From Gammaproteobacteria bacterium (GTDB lineage Bacteria; Pseudomonadota; Gammaproteobacteria; Natronospirales; REEB76): 32,351 nucleotides of DNA. A program made the position numbers and the translations under genes. Location: contig JAGWLP010000007.1 in assembly GCA_028864905.1 (NCBI GenBank), positions 1-32,351 of the forward strand, in the 5' to 3' direction. The notes below the pieces were generated by a model. The model worked only from the letters and a program-made list of their open reading frames with translations. It did no database searches and was not told the origin of the DNA. Shown piece by piece: positions 1 through 8,456 of this stretch. Position 1 is the stretch's first letter. Each line of letters opens with the position of its first letter.

Positions 1-2
1 GC

Positions 3-761
3 CTGAATTTCAATCTGGATTACTACAAGATCGACGTGAACAACACCATCCAGCCGATCAGCGGTCAGGCCATCATGGACGGCTGCTACGTCTCGGGTAA
101 CCTGGCTGACTGTGCCCGCATTGTCCGCGGCGGTATCGGTGCCATCAAGGTATTGAATGACGCCGTCGCCAATGCGGGGGTAACACGCACCGACGGATTC
201 GATCTGGGAGCCAGCTATGACTTCCAGGCGGGCGCGGTCGGCGAGTTCCGGGCAGCGGTGGATGCCACGTACATCCGCGGCTTCGAACTGATTGAAGGAA
301 ATCCCACCGGCCCTGCTTTGGTCACCCAGTTGGCGGGAGTGGAACGCGGCGGTACCGTGTTCCCGTTCGGTGTACCCCACTGGAAAGCCCGGACCTCGCT
401 GCAATGGACCCTGGGCAATTGGCGCGCGGAATGGGACATGCGCTACATCAGTGCCCTGACCGAGCGGTGCTCCGATTCCTTTGACAACACACCGCTGAGC
501 TTCACCAATTTGGGACTGTGCTCCAATCCCAATAACACCAACAACAGCCTGTCCACCAACCACCTGGGACAGACCATCTATCACGATGCGCAGGTGAGCT
601 ACAACTTCGATCCCGCGAAGCTGATCTTCACCTTCGGCATCCGCAACCTGTTTAACAAGGAACCGCCGTCCTCGACACAGCAACAGTTGAACAGCTTTGA
701 CCCGACCCTGTACGACGTGCCCGGGCGCTTCTTCTACGCGCGCATCGGGTTCCGCTACTGA
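3..761 (+). CDS. TonB-dependent receptor, C-terminal fragment (5' end outside window)
   Basis: Frame is open from the window edge. Beta-barrel-like C-terminus (FTFGIRNLFNKEPPSS...DVPGRFFYARIGFRY*) ends in an aromatic residue, typical of TonB-dependent receptor plugs/barrels. Confidence 0.88.
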   Translation: MNFNLDYYKIDVNNTIQPISGQAIMDGCYVSGNLADCARIVRGGIGAIKVLNDAVANAGVTRTDGFDLGASYDFQAGAVGEFRAAVDATYIRGFELIEGNPTGPALVTQLAGVERGGTVFPFGVPHWKARTSLQWTLGNWRAEWDMRYISALTERCSDSFDNTPLSFTNLGLCSNPNNTNNSLSTNHLGQTIYHDAQVSYNFDPAKLIFTFGIRNLFNKEPPSSTQQQLNSFDPTLYDVPGRFFYARIGFRY

Positions 762-785
762 GATCGGCTCGCGTCTGTAACCCAT

Positions 786-817
786 CCCGCGGTCCGCAAG
801 GACCGCGGGATTTTTTT
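786..817 (+). terminator. Rho-independent terminator of the TonB-dependent receptor gene
   Basis: Perfect 10-bp stem CCCGCGGTCC-GCAA-GGACCGCGGG followed by A and T7. Confidence 0.92.
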
Positions 818-821
818 GCCC

Positions 822-2444
822 TCAGGCGTAGCCGAAAAAATCCACGAATGGCTGCAAGCGTGACAGCACCGGTTCCAGGTATTCCCGGTAATGCCGCCAG
901 CGCGCACGCGCCGAGGTGTACACCGGCTGCACTACTTGGTGATAGCTCGGCGTATTGATACGCCTTTTTTTTGCGGTTTCCTGAAACCGCAGCATCGCCG
1001 GGTCCCAGTCAAGCTCGAGGAACGCACACAGGTCCCGGGCGGCGCCTTCCAGATCATCCACCAGGGATTCGTAGCGGATCAGGTGCACCCGGTCCCCAAG
1101 CCGTTCACGGCACCGGATGCCGATCTGCATCACTCCGGCGTACAGCTCTGCGGTTCCGGCGAGGGTGAGGAAATTGCGCATGGCTTCGTTCAGGCCGAAG
1201 GCGCGCATGTAGCACGAAAGCACCACATCGCGCGGATCGCGCACGGCAAACACGAACCGGGCCGCCGGAAACAGGCGTGCGATCAGCGGCATGAACAGCG
1301 TGTTGAGCGGCAATTTATCGATGAACAATTTTTCCGGATTGCGTTGCGGCAGGGCCTCCGCCACTCGTGTCCAGTACTTGCGCCGATAGGGTTCGAGCGC
1401 CGCAGCGTCCAGACTCGATAGCTGCTCCAATCCTGTATCGTTGGTGACAAAGTCCCGCAACAGATCCTGCAGGTTCTCCTTTTCCTCCAGCACCACGAGC
1501 CGCGGATGCGAGGAAAGAATCTGATCGAGCAGCGTGGTCCCGGAGCGCGGGAATCCCACCAGAAATGCCGGTGTTTCCCCGTTCAGCGTCGGGCCGCTCA
1601 CCGGGTCTGCCACCAGGCGATCGAGATGCCGCGCAACGCGCACAACGGTAGCCAGGGTGTAAACGCCCGGACCGGGCGCCGCTTCCCCGGTATTCAACGC
1701 CTGCTTGGACCCTTGGAATGCCGCAAACGCCTGCGCATAATCGCCGCGTTGCTCATATATGGCGCCGAGGCGCGCCAGCGCTAACGAGCGGTTGCGAGGC
1801 CGAAGTGGTTTCTCCAGCAGATTCCGCAGGCGTGCGGCCGCTGCATCTGGCCGGCCGGCACGCAAATCCAGTTGCGCTTGGGTGAGATTGGCGACCGGAT
1901 CGGCGGCATCCAGCGCCAGCGCGCGCCCTGCCAGTTCCGCCGCTTCCTCCAGGCGATTCGCGCTCTCCGCAAGAGACGCGAGGCTCGCAGCCGCACTCGC
2001 GAATTGCGGGTTCAGCTCCAGTGTGCGCTGATAGGCACGCTCGGCCTGGTCGTGCTCTCCCAGATTCTCGTAGGCCGCGCCCATGTTGAGGAAACTCTCG
2101 GCATGCCGGGGGCGCAATTCGATGGCCTTGAGATAGGCGTGCACCGCCACAGACCAGGCGCCCTGGTCCGAATACACGTTGCCGAGATCGTGCATGACCT
2201 GCGCATCGCGCGGCTGCGGTCCGGCCGCACGCTCCAAAGCATCGGCGGCCGCGGTCAATTGGCCTTGCTGCCAGCGGCACAGCCCCAGCAAATGCCAGGC
2301 TTGCGCGAACTCTGCATGCAGGCCCAGAACCTGCTGGCAGCCGTTCACCGCCGTGGCAATATCCGCGCGATTGTAGGCCTCCGCCGCCTCGCGCATGCGG
2401 CGATGGATTTGCGCCACTTGCGACTGCGAGAGCGCCGGGCTCAT
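822..2444 (-). CDS. TPR-repeat sulfotransferase family protein
   Basis: N-terminal TPR repeats (AFAQAWHLLGLCRWQQGQLTAAADALERA..., HAESFLNMGAAYENLGEHDQAERAYQRTLELNP) and a PAPS-binding-like motif FLVGFPRSGTTLLDQILSSHP. Start set at MSPALSQS (2444); the ORF track runs further upstream to 2585. Confidence 0.87.
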   Translation of the reverse strand: MSPALSQSQVAQIHRRMREAAEAYNRADIATAVNGCQQVLGLHAEFAQAWHLLGLCRWQQGQLTAAADALERAAGPQPRDAQVMHDLGNVYSDQGAWSVAVHAYLKAIELRPRHAESFLNMGAAYENLGEHDQAERAYQRTLELNPQFASAAASLASLAESANRLEEAAELAGRALALDAADPVANLTQAQLDLRAGRPDAAAARLRNLLEKPLRPRNRSLALARLGAIYEQRGDYAQAFAAFQGSKQALNTGEAAPGPGVYTLATVVRVARHLDRLVADPVSGPTLNGETPAFLVGFPRSGTTLLDQILSSHPRLVVLEEKENLQDLLRDFVTNDTGLEQLSSLDAAALEPYRRKYWTRVAEALPQRNPEKLFIDKLPLNTLFMPLIARLFPAARFVFAVRDPRDVVLSCYMRAFGLNEAMRNFLTLAGTAELYAGVMQIGIRCRERLGDRVHLIRYESLVDDLEGAARDLCAFLELDWDPAMLRFQETAKKRRINTPSYHQVVQPVYTSARARWRHYREYLEPVLSRLQPFVDFFGYA

Positions 2445-3415
2445 GCGCTGGCTGCCGCCTCGATGCGCGCCACGACATCGGGCTGAAGTTTGGAAGCCTG
2501 CGCCAGCGCGCCCAGATCTTCGCGCAACTGTTCCAGGCGCGAGGCCCCCAGGATCACGGTACTGACATTGTGGTTCTTCAGGCACCAGGCAATCGCCAGC
2601 TGGCTCACACTCATGCCAAGTTCGCGGGCGACGACCGCCAGATTCTCGACGGCACCTAGGCGCCGGCGACCTTCATCCGTGTGCAGCCGGTCGCGCAGCC
2701 ATTCGTAACCCGGCAGGTTGAGGCGCGAATCCCTGGGAATGCCGTTGGCGTACTTTCCGCTCAATACGCCCGAGGCAAGAGGAGACCAGATGGTAGTGCC
2801 CATACCGTAATTCAGATACAGCTTTGTGTATTCCTGTTCCACACGCGCACGCGTGAACAGATTGTATTGCGGCTGCTCCATGCTGGGCGGCGTCAAGTTA
2901 CGTTCACACGCGATCTGGTGCGCCGCGACGATGGTTTCGGCCGGCCACTCGGACGTGCCCCAGTACAGTACCTTGCCCTGCTGGATCAGGTCGTGCATGG
3001 CATGCACGGTTTCCTCGACGGGCGTTTCCGCATCCGGGCGATGGCAGAAGTACAGGTCCAGATAATCCACCTGCAGGCGCGCAAGCGCCTGGTGGCAGGC
3101 TTCGGTCACGTGCTTGCGCGACAGGCCGTGCTGCGTGGGGCGCGGGTGGTCACGGCAACCGAAGAATACCTTGCTGGAAACACAATAAGAATCCCGGTCG
3201 AAACCCAGGTTCTTCAACGCCCGGCCCATGATGAGCTCGGAATGGCCGTTGGCGTAAGTTTCGGCGTTGTCAAAGAAATTCACGCCCGCGTCGTACGCGA
3301 GCTTCAGGCATTGTGCGGCGAGCTTGAGGTCCACCTGGTTCTTGAACGTCACCCAGGACCCGAATGACAACGCGCCGAGCTTGAGGCCGGAATTTCCGAG
3401 GCGCCGGTATTCCAT
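2441..3415 (-). CDS. Aldo/keto reductase (potassium channel beta-subunit/YghZ-like)
   Basis: MEYRRLGNSGLKLGALSFGSWVTF...FFDNAETYANGHSELIMGRAL...YLDLYFCHRPD...YWGTSEWPAE. Start set at MEYRRLG (3415), with GGAG upstream. Confidence 0.9.
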   Translation of the reverse strand: MEYRRLGNSGLKLGALSFGSWVTFKNQVDLKLAAQCLKLAYDAGVNFFDNAETYANGHSELIMGRALKNLGFDRDSYCVSSKVFFGCRDHPRPTQHGLSRKHVTEACHQALARLQVDYLDLYFCHRPDAETPVEETVHAMHDLIQQGKVLYWGTSEWPAETIVAAHQIACERNLTPPSMEQPQYNLFTRARVEQEYTKLYLNYGMGTTIWSPLASGVLSGKYANGIPRDSRLNLPGYEWLRDRLHTDEGRRRLGAVENLAVVARELGMSVSQLAIAWCLKNHNVSTVILGASRLEQLREDLGALAQASKLQPDVVARIEAAASA

Positions 3416-3468
3416 GAGCAGGTCTCCACAAAAATGGCAGTGTAACTTACCGCCGGTACCACGCCCAT

Positions 3469-3498
3469 AAAAAAACGGGGCGGTCGCCCGCCCCGTTT
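3469..3498 (-). terminator. Rho-independent terminator downstream of the 3518-4162 gene
   Basis: 11-bp stem AAACGGGGCGG/CCGCCCCGTTT. Read on the minus strand it is followed by a T-run (A-run at 3469-3475 on plus). Confidence 0.88.
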
Positions 3499-3517
3499 CC
3501 TGCTTAACGGCTGACAA

Positions 3518-4162
3518 TCAATGCAGTGTCGCGAGCTTCACATGCTTGTGACCGAGCGCGTGCGCCACGTCGAACATCGCCTGATTGAGGATCTTGTGCG
3601 TGGTCAGATCCGCCTGGGTGCTGACGTTGGTGTTGATGTCTTCCATCACCTGGTTATGCAAGTCATGGGAGAGTGCGTGGTCGAACAGATAACCGGACCA
3701 CCACACGCCATCCGGCGCAGTGCCGGCGGTGACCAGCGTGCGGGCCAGCGCCATGCCGTGCAGATCAGCGGGCACAGCCGGCAGCTTGACGCCGGCTTCA
3801 GTGGCGCGCTTCAGGCCATCTTTGACGGCATAAGTCATGCCGGTGATGAAGGTGTTGACTTCGTCCTTGCCGTACTGCTTCGTGAGCTTGGCGACTTCCG
3901 CATTCACGGTCTTCTCGCCGAGCATGGACACCAAGGCCTTGGAGAACTCGAAATTCTCGGCACCGCCGCCGGCCTTGACCAGTGCCGCCGTGACGTTCAG
4001 GGCCGGAGCACCGCTGTAAATCGGGCCGCCGAACATGTTGGTACCGGAACCGGCCTGCGCCGCCGGCGCAGGAGCGGAACCGTGATTCTGGGCGAAAGCC
4101 GCGCCGGAAAACAGCGCGATGGCGGCGCCCAAGACCGCCAATTTATATAGATGCTTGTACAT
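3518..4162 (-). CDS. Secreted protein of unknown function with His-rich C-terminus
   Basis: Signal peptide MYKHLYKLAVLGAAIALFSGAAFA|Q, own terminator, full-length ORF. I recognise no domain. Confidence 0.75.
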   Translation of the reverse strand: MYKHLYKLAVLGAAIALFSGAAFAQNHGSAPAPAAQAGSGTNMFGGPIYSGAPALNVTAALVKAGGGAENFEFSKALVSMLGEKTVNAEVAKLTKQYGKDEVNTFITGMTYAVKDGLKRATEAGVKLPAVPADLHGMALARTLVTAGTAPDGVWWSGYLFDHALSHDLHNQVMEDINTNVSTQADLTTHKILNQAMFDVAHALGHKHVKLATLH

Positions 4163-4205
4163 AAGACCTCCTCAACTCAAACACACACGACCGCTATCGC
4201 GGACC

Positions 4206-5045
4206 TCAAACGACCGTTCCCGTCATCTCTTTAAGATGCTCGAAGAAGCCGCCTTCGGGATGCAGGGCATCCAGAACCTGCCGGGCATGCTCGGAAAGCA
4301 GCCCGTGAAATTTTTCGCCGAGTTCACCCGCCAGGGTGGCAAGCGCAATGCTCTGGCGGATGTAGGCAGACGCCAATGACACCACCAAGAATTGTTCGGT
4401 CGCAACCGCACGCATCGCCTGCGCATCGATTTCGGCCGCGACCATGCGAGCGTCATCGGCGACCAGCAGCAGCCAGCGGCCGCGCTGATCCGGATGGACG
4501 CAGTAACGGTAGAGATCCCCCTGGCAGCCGCCGCAGGGTTCGGCACAGGCGTCCATGCACAACGTGGTAATAGCGACGCCCCGCGACCGGGCATCGCGCA
4601 ACTGGGACGCAAACTTCGCAGCATCGGGAGGACGGATGGCGACCAGCAGGCTGCGGCGCGCGCCGCCAATCAGTGCGCTTACCTGAGCGTGCAACTCGGA
4701 TTCATCTTTCAGATTGAACACCGGCGTCAGTTCCGGGGCGCGCGCCAAGGCATCGAGCGCCCGGCCCGCAGCCGCCAGCGTGCGCGCATGTTCGCTCTCC
4801 AAGTGCCGCAGCAGGTCGCGGGGCGGGATCGCGGCGTAACGCACGCCGGTGCGCTGTTTGATGCGGCGGGCCGCGCCGCGCTGCACCAGTTTCTCGAGCA
4901 CCGCATACACATTAGCGCGTGGCATGCCCGAGGCTTTGGCGATTTCGTAGCCATTGGCAGCACCGGAGCCCACGAGGGTCGTATACGCGCGGGCTTCGTA
5001 TTCGCCGAACCCCAAGTCCTGCAGTAGTGGTGCTACATCCGTCAT
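4206..5045 (-). CDS. TrmB family transcriptional regulator
   Basis: N-terminal winged HTH pattern LLQDLGFGEYEARAYTTLVGSGAANGYEIAKASGMPRANVYAVLEKLVQRGAARR, as in the TrmB/sugar-specific regulator family. Confidence 0.85.
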   Translation of the reverse strand: MTDVAPLLQDLGFGEYEARAYTTLVGSGAANGYEIAKASGMPRANVYAVLEKLVQRGAARRIKQRTGVRYAAIPPRDLLRHLESEHARTLAAAGRALDALARAPELTPVFNLKDESELHAQVSALIGGARRSLLVAIRPPDAAKFASQLRDARSRGVAITTLCMDACAEPCGGCQGDLYRYCVHPDQRGRWLLLVADDARMVAAEIDAQAMRAVATEQFLVVSLASAYIRQSIALATLAGELGEKFHGLLSEHARQVLDALHPEGGFFEHLKEMTGTVV

Positions 5046-5055
5046 GGGAATGTTT

Positions 5056-5079
5056 TAGTAGCTGCTTGGACAGCTACTA
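5056..5079. promoter_or_regulatory. Perfect inverted repeat, putative operator of the TrmB-like regulator
   Basis: TAGTAGCTG-CTTGGA-CAGCTACTA, 9-bp perfect arms, beginning 11 nt upstream of the regulator ATG. Confidence 0.6.
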
Positions 5080-5143
5080 TAAGCCGTGAGGAGTCTGGAG
5101 TCAAATCCGGGCAGCGGCATACAGCGGCAACTCGGCGGGTGCA

Positions 5144-6532
5144 GTGATAGAGTGCGCAATCGTGAATCGTCTGAGTCATTCCAGCCCACACCAAGGTGCG
5201 GACCGCGCGGGGAAACCCGCGCTCGCCGATCTGTATCCGACGCACCTCGAAACGGTGGGACAGCGCTTCAGCGCGGCGCTTGAGACTGCCGGCTTCGATG
5301 CGGTTGCGGTATTTGCCGGTAGTCCGCACGGTTGGTTCCTGGATGACCAGGATTACCCCTTCCAGATCAATCCGCATTTCAAGAACTGGCTGCCGCTCCT
5401 GCACGCGCACGACTCTTTCGTCGCGTACGTGCCCGGCCAGAAACCGGTGCTGGTGTACTACCAGCCCGAGGACTACTGGTACCTGCCACCGGCGCCGCCC
5501 TCAGGCTATTGGACCCGGCACTTCGAAATCCGCATCGTGCGGCACACCGAAGACGCCAAGGGCGCGCTCCCCGGCGCGCGGCGTTGCGCATTTCTGGGTG
5601 AATGGCAGGAACGCTTCAAGAGCTGGGGATTCGCAGACGTTAATCCGGAGACTTTGCTCAACCAGTTGCACTACGCGCGTGCCGCCAAGACTGGATATGA
5701 ACTGGAATGCATGCGCCAGGCAAATATCATCAGCGCGAAAGGGCACCGCGCGGCCGAGCAGGCGTTTCACGCGGGCGCCAGCGAGTTCGAGATCCACACC
5801 GCGTTCTGCGCCGCCTGCGGCCAGACCGACGACGAGCTGCCTTACCACGCCATCATAGCGCTCAACGAACACGCCGCCACGCTGCACTACCAGTATCGGG
5901 AGCGCGAGAAACCCGCGCGCCGGCATTCGTTCCTGATTGACGCCGCTGCGCAGGTGAACGGCTACGCCGCGGATGTGACCCGCACTTATTCAGCCGAACG
6001 TGACGAGTTCCAGGCGCTGATTGATGCGCTCGACAAGGAACAGCAGGCGCTCGGTAAAAAAGTCCGGCCGGAAACCGACTTCAAGACATTGCATCTCGAA
6101 GCGCATCACGCCATCGCACGGCTGCTGCACGATTTCGATTTCGTGCGCCTGCCGCCCGGGGAAAGTGTTACCAAGGGCATCAGCAGCATGTTTCTGCCGC
6201 ACGGCTTGGGCCACTTGCTTGGTTTACAAGTGCACGATGTCGGCGGTCTCATGGCAAGCCCGCGCGGTAATCTAATCCCCAAACCCGACGGTCATCCTTA
6301 TCTGCGCAACACCCGGGTGCTCAAGGAAAACTTCGTCACCACCATCGAGCCCGGCCTGTACTTCATCCCGTCATTGCTCGAGAAACTCAAGGCCGGTCCG
6401 CACAGCCGGCACGTGAACTGGGCGAAGGTGGACGCATTCCGCAAGTTTGGCGGCATCCGTATCGAGGACAACGTCGTGGCACGCGCCGCAGGTCCGGAAA
6501 ACCTGACGCGTGACGCGTTCAAAACGATGTGA
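5144..6532 (+). CDS. pepQ: Xaa-Pro dipeptidase
   Basis: Strong resemblance to PepQ along its length: FLDDQDYPFQINPHFKNWLPL, LNQLHYARAAKTGYELECMRQAN, DAAAQVNGYAADVTRTYSA, LPHGLGHLLGLQVHDVGG, TIEPGLYFIPSLL, FGGIRIEDNVV. The exact start is uncertain and may be a few codons downstream. Confidence 0.95.
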   Translation: MIECAIVNRLSHSSPHQGADRAGKPALADLYPTHLETVGQRFSAALETAGFDAVAVFAGSPHGWFLDDQDYPFQINPHFKNWLPLLHAHDSFVAYVPGQKPVLVYYQPEDYWYLPPAPPSGYWTRHFEIRIVRHTEDAKGALPGARRCAFLGEWQERFKSWGFADVNPETLLNQLHYARAAKTGYELECMRQANIISAKGHRAAEQAFHAGASEFEIHTAFCAACGQTDDELPYHAIIALNEHAATLHYQYREREKPARRHSFLIDAAAQVNGYAADVTRTYSAERDEFQALIDALDKEQQALGKKVRPETDFKTLHLEAHHAIARLLHDFDFVRLPPGESVTKGISSMFLPHGLGHLLGLQVHDVGGLMASPRGNLIPKPDGHPYLRNTRVLKENFVTTIEPGLYFIPSLLEKLKAGPHSRHVNWAKVDAFRKFGGIRIEDNVVARAAGPENLTRDAFKTM

Positions 6533-6856
6533 CACGCCGCTCCTTTTCTCTCGTCAGCAAGGGGGGAGAAGGAAGGACGAGGGGGTGCTGTAAGCTCTGG
6601 TCTGCTTTCGCTAAGTACATACTTCCGTTAATGTGGGGACGATCGCCTTCCGCAGCCAATTCAAGAGTTTGCATCCGGCATGGTTACAATTTGTTACAAA
6701 GCTGGCTTGGCTTTTTTGCCAAGTCGCCGCAGGCTCCGGGTATTATCCGCGCTGCCGTCTCCGCCTTACTGACGTAGCATTCGGGCCGGCCGCACCGGAA
6801 CCCCTTGCGCCGTTGCCGGTCATACGACCGTACTTTCCACCGCTTGGAGAACAATC

Positions 6857-8395
6857 ATGACAAAAGCCCTCGCCTGCCTGCCTTTGCTTGCTTTGCTGTT
6901 GACCGCTTCCGCGTTTGCCGCCGATGCGCCGGCCGCGGCTACGGCCAAAGCTCCGGCTTCCACCACGCCGGCACCCAAGGAAACCAAGTCCGTCACGCAG
7001 GGCAGCGTCGTGATCAACGGCCAAGCCATCAAATACACGGCCACCGCCGGCACCATCATCTTGCGCGACGAGAAGAACGAACCGACGGCCAGCATGTTTT
7101 ATGTGGCCTACACCAAGGACGGCGCCGATACCAAAACCCGCCCGTTGACCTTCGTGTACAACGGCGGGCCGGGCTCCTCTTCAGTCTGGCTGGAAATGGG
7201 ATCATTCGGGCCGGTGCGGGTCGAGGTGGCCGACGCACAGGCGACCCCACCGCCGCCTTACGGCATCGTGCCCAACCAGTATTCGTTGCTCGACAAGTCC
7301 GATCTCGTATTCATTGACATGGTCGGCAGCGGTTACAGCCGCCTGGTCGACAAGGGCACCGGCAAGGACTTCTGGGGCGTGGATCAGGACGTGGCGAGCT
7401 TCGGCCAGTTCATCCAGCGCTATATCACAGCGAATAACCGCTGGAATTCGCCGAAATACCTGTTGGGCGAATCCTACGGCACCACGCGCTCGGCAAATCT
7501 CGCCGACTGGTTGCAACAGAACGGCATCGCACTGAACGGCGTGGTGCTGCAATCCACCATCCTGAACTACGGCGACACCATGCCGGGCACCGATCTCGAG
7601 TACATCACCTACCTGCCGTCGTACGCGGCCATTGCCTGGTATCACAACAAGCTACCGAACAAGCCGGCCGAACTCGCGCCGTTCCTCGACCAAGTGCGGG
7701 CTTTCGCGCGCGGCGAGTACGCCGATGCGCTGTTCCAGGGCTCGAAGCTGCCGCAGTCCGAGTACAACGACGTGCTCGCGAAACTCGTGCAATACACCGG
7801 CCTGAGTGCACAGTTCCTGAAAAACGCCAACCTCAAGGTCTCGCCCACGCAATTCCGCGCGGAGTTGCTGCGCGACGAGGACCGTACCCTGGGCCGCTAC
7901 GACGCACGCTACGAAGGCATCAACTCCGACAATGCCCAGGCATTCCCGGAATACGATCCTTCCGACACGGGTATTGGCCCTGCCTACGCGGCCGCGTGGA
8001 ACTGGTATGTGAAGAACAGGCTCAAATACGAAACCACTGAAACCTATCGCGTCACCGGCTACAACATCATCGGACCCTGGGACTGGAAACACCCGCTGCC
8101 GGGCCGGATGTCGTTCCGTACTCCGCCGCTGCCGGATGTGGCCGCGAATCTCGGCGACGCGATGCGCAAGAACCCACACCTCAAGGTGTTCTCGGCCAAC
8201 GGCTACTACGATCTGGCGACGCCGTTCTTCAAGACCGAGTTCGATCTGGATCAGCTGGATCTGCCGCCGAACATCTATAAGAACATACAGTTCTATTACT
8301 ATCCTTCCGGGCACATGCTCTATCTGCACGTACCAACGCTGGCAAAGTACAAAGCCGATCTTGCCAAATGGTATGACGAGACCGACAACCACTGA
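6857..8395 (+). CDS. S10 family serine carboxypeptidase (secreted), copy 1
   Basis: Signal peptide, FVYNGGPGSSSVWLEMGSFGPV, catalytic Ser in LLGESYGTTR, Asp region ANGYYDLATPF, His region YYPSGHMLYLH. Confidence 0.93.
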   Translation: MTKALACLPLLALLLTASAFAADAPAAATAKAPASTTPAPKETKSVTQGSVVINGQAIKYTATAGTIILRDEKNEPTASMFYVAYTKDGADTKTRPLTFVYNGGPGSSSVWLEMGSFGPVRVEVADAQATPPPPYGIVPNQYSLLDKSDLVFIDMVGSGYSRLVDKGTGKDFWGVDQDVASFGQFIQRYITANNRWNSPKYLLGESYGTTRSANLADWLQQNGIALNGVVLQSTILNYGDTMPGTDLEYITYLPSYAAIAWYHNKLPNKPAELAPFLDQVRAFARGEYADALFQGSKLPQSEYNDVLAKLVQYTGLSAQFLKNANLKVSPTQFRAELLRDEDRTLGRYDARYEGINSDNAQAFPEYDPSDTGIGPAYAAAWNWYVKNRLKYETTETYRVTGYNIIGPWDWKHPLPGRMSFRTPPLPDVAANLGDAMRKNPHLKVFSANGYYDLATPFFKTEFDLDQLDLPPNIYKNIQFYYYPSGHMLYLHVPTLAKYKADLAKWYDETDNH

Positions 8396-8407
8396 CTTCC
8401 CATAAAT

Positions 8408-8437
8408 CAAAACACCCGCGGCCATGCGGGTGTTTTG
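8408..8437 (+). terminator. Hairpin between the tandem S10 genes; terminator or attenuator
   Basis: 12-bp perfect stem CAAAACACCCGC-GGCCAT-GCGGGTGTTTTG with a short T4 tract inside the 3' arm. Confidence 0.65.
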
Positions 8438-8456
8438 CTATCGACAGGAACCCAAC

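Noticed and set aside
3521-4150. 209-aa plus-strand ORF antisense to the secreted protein gene
   Set aside because: The minus-strand gene has a signal peptide and terminator; the plus ORF has neither nor a domain.
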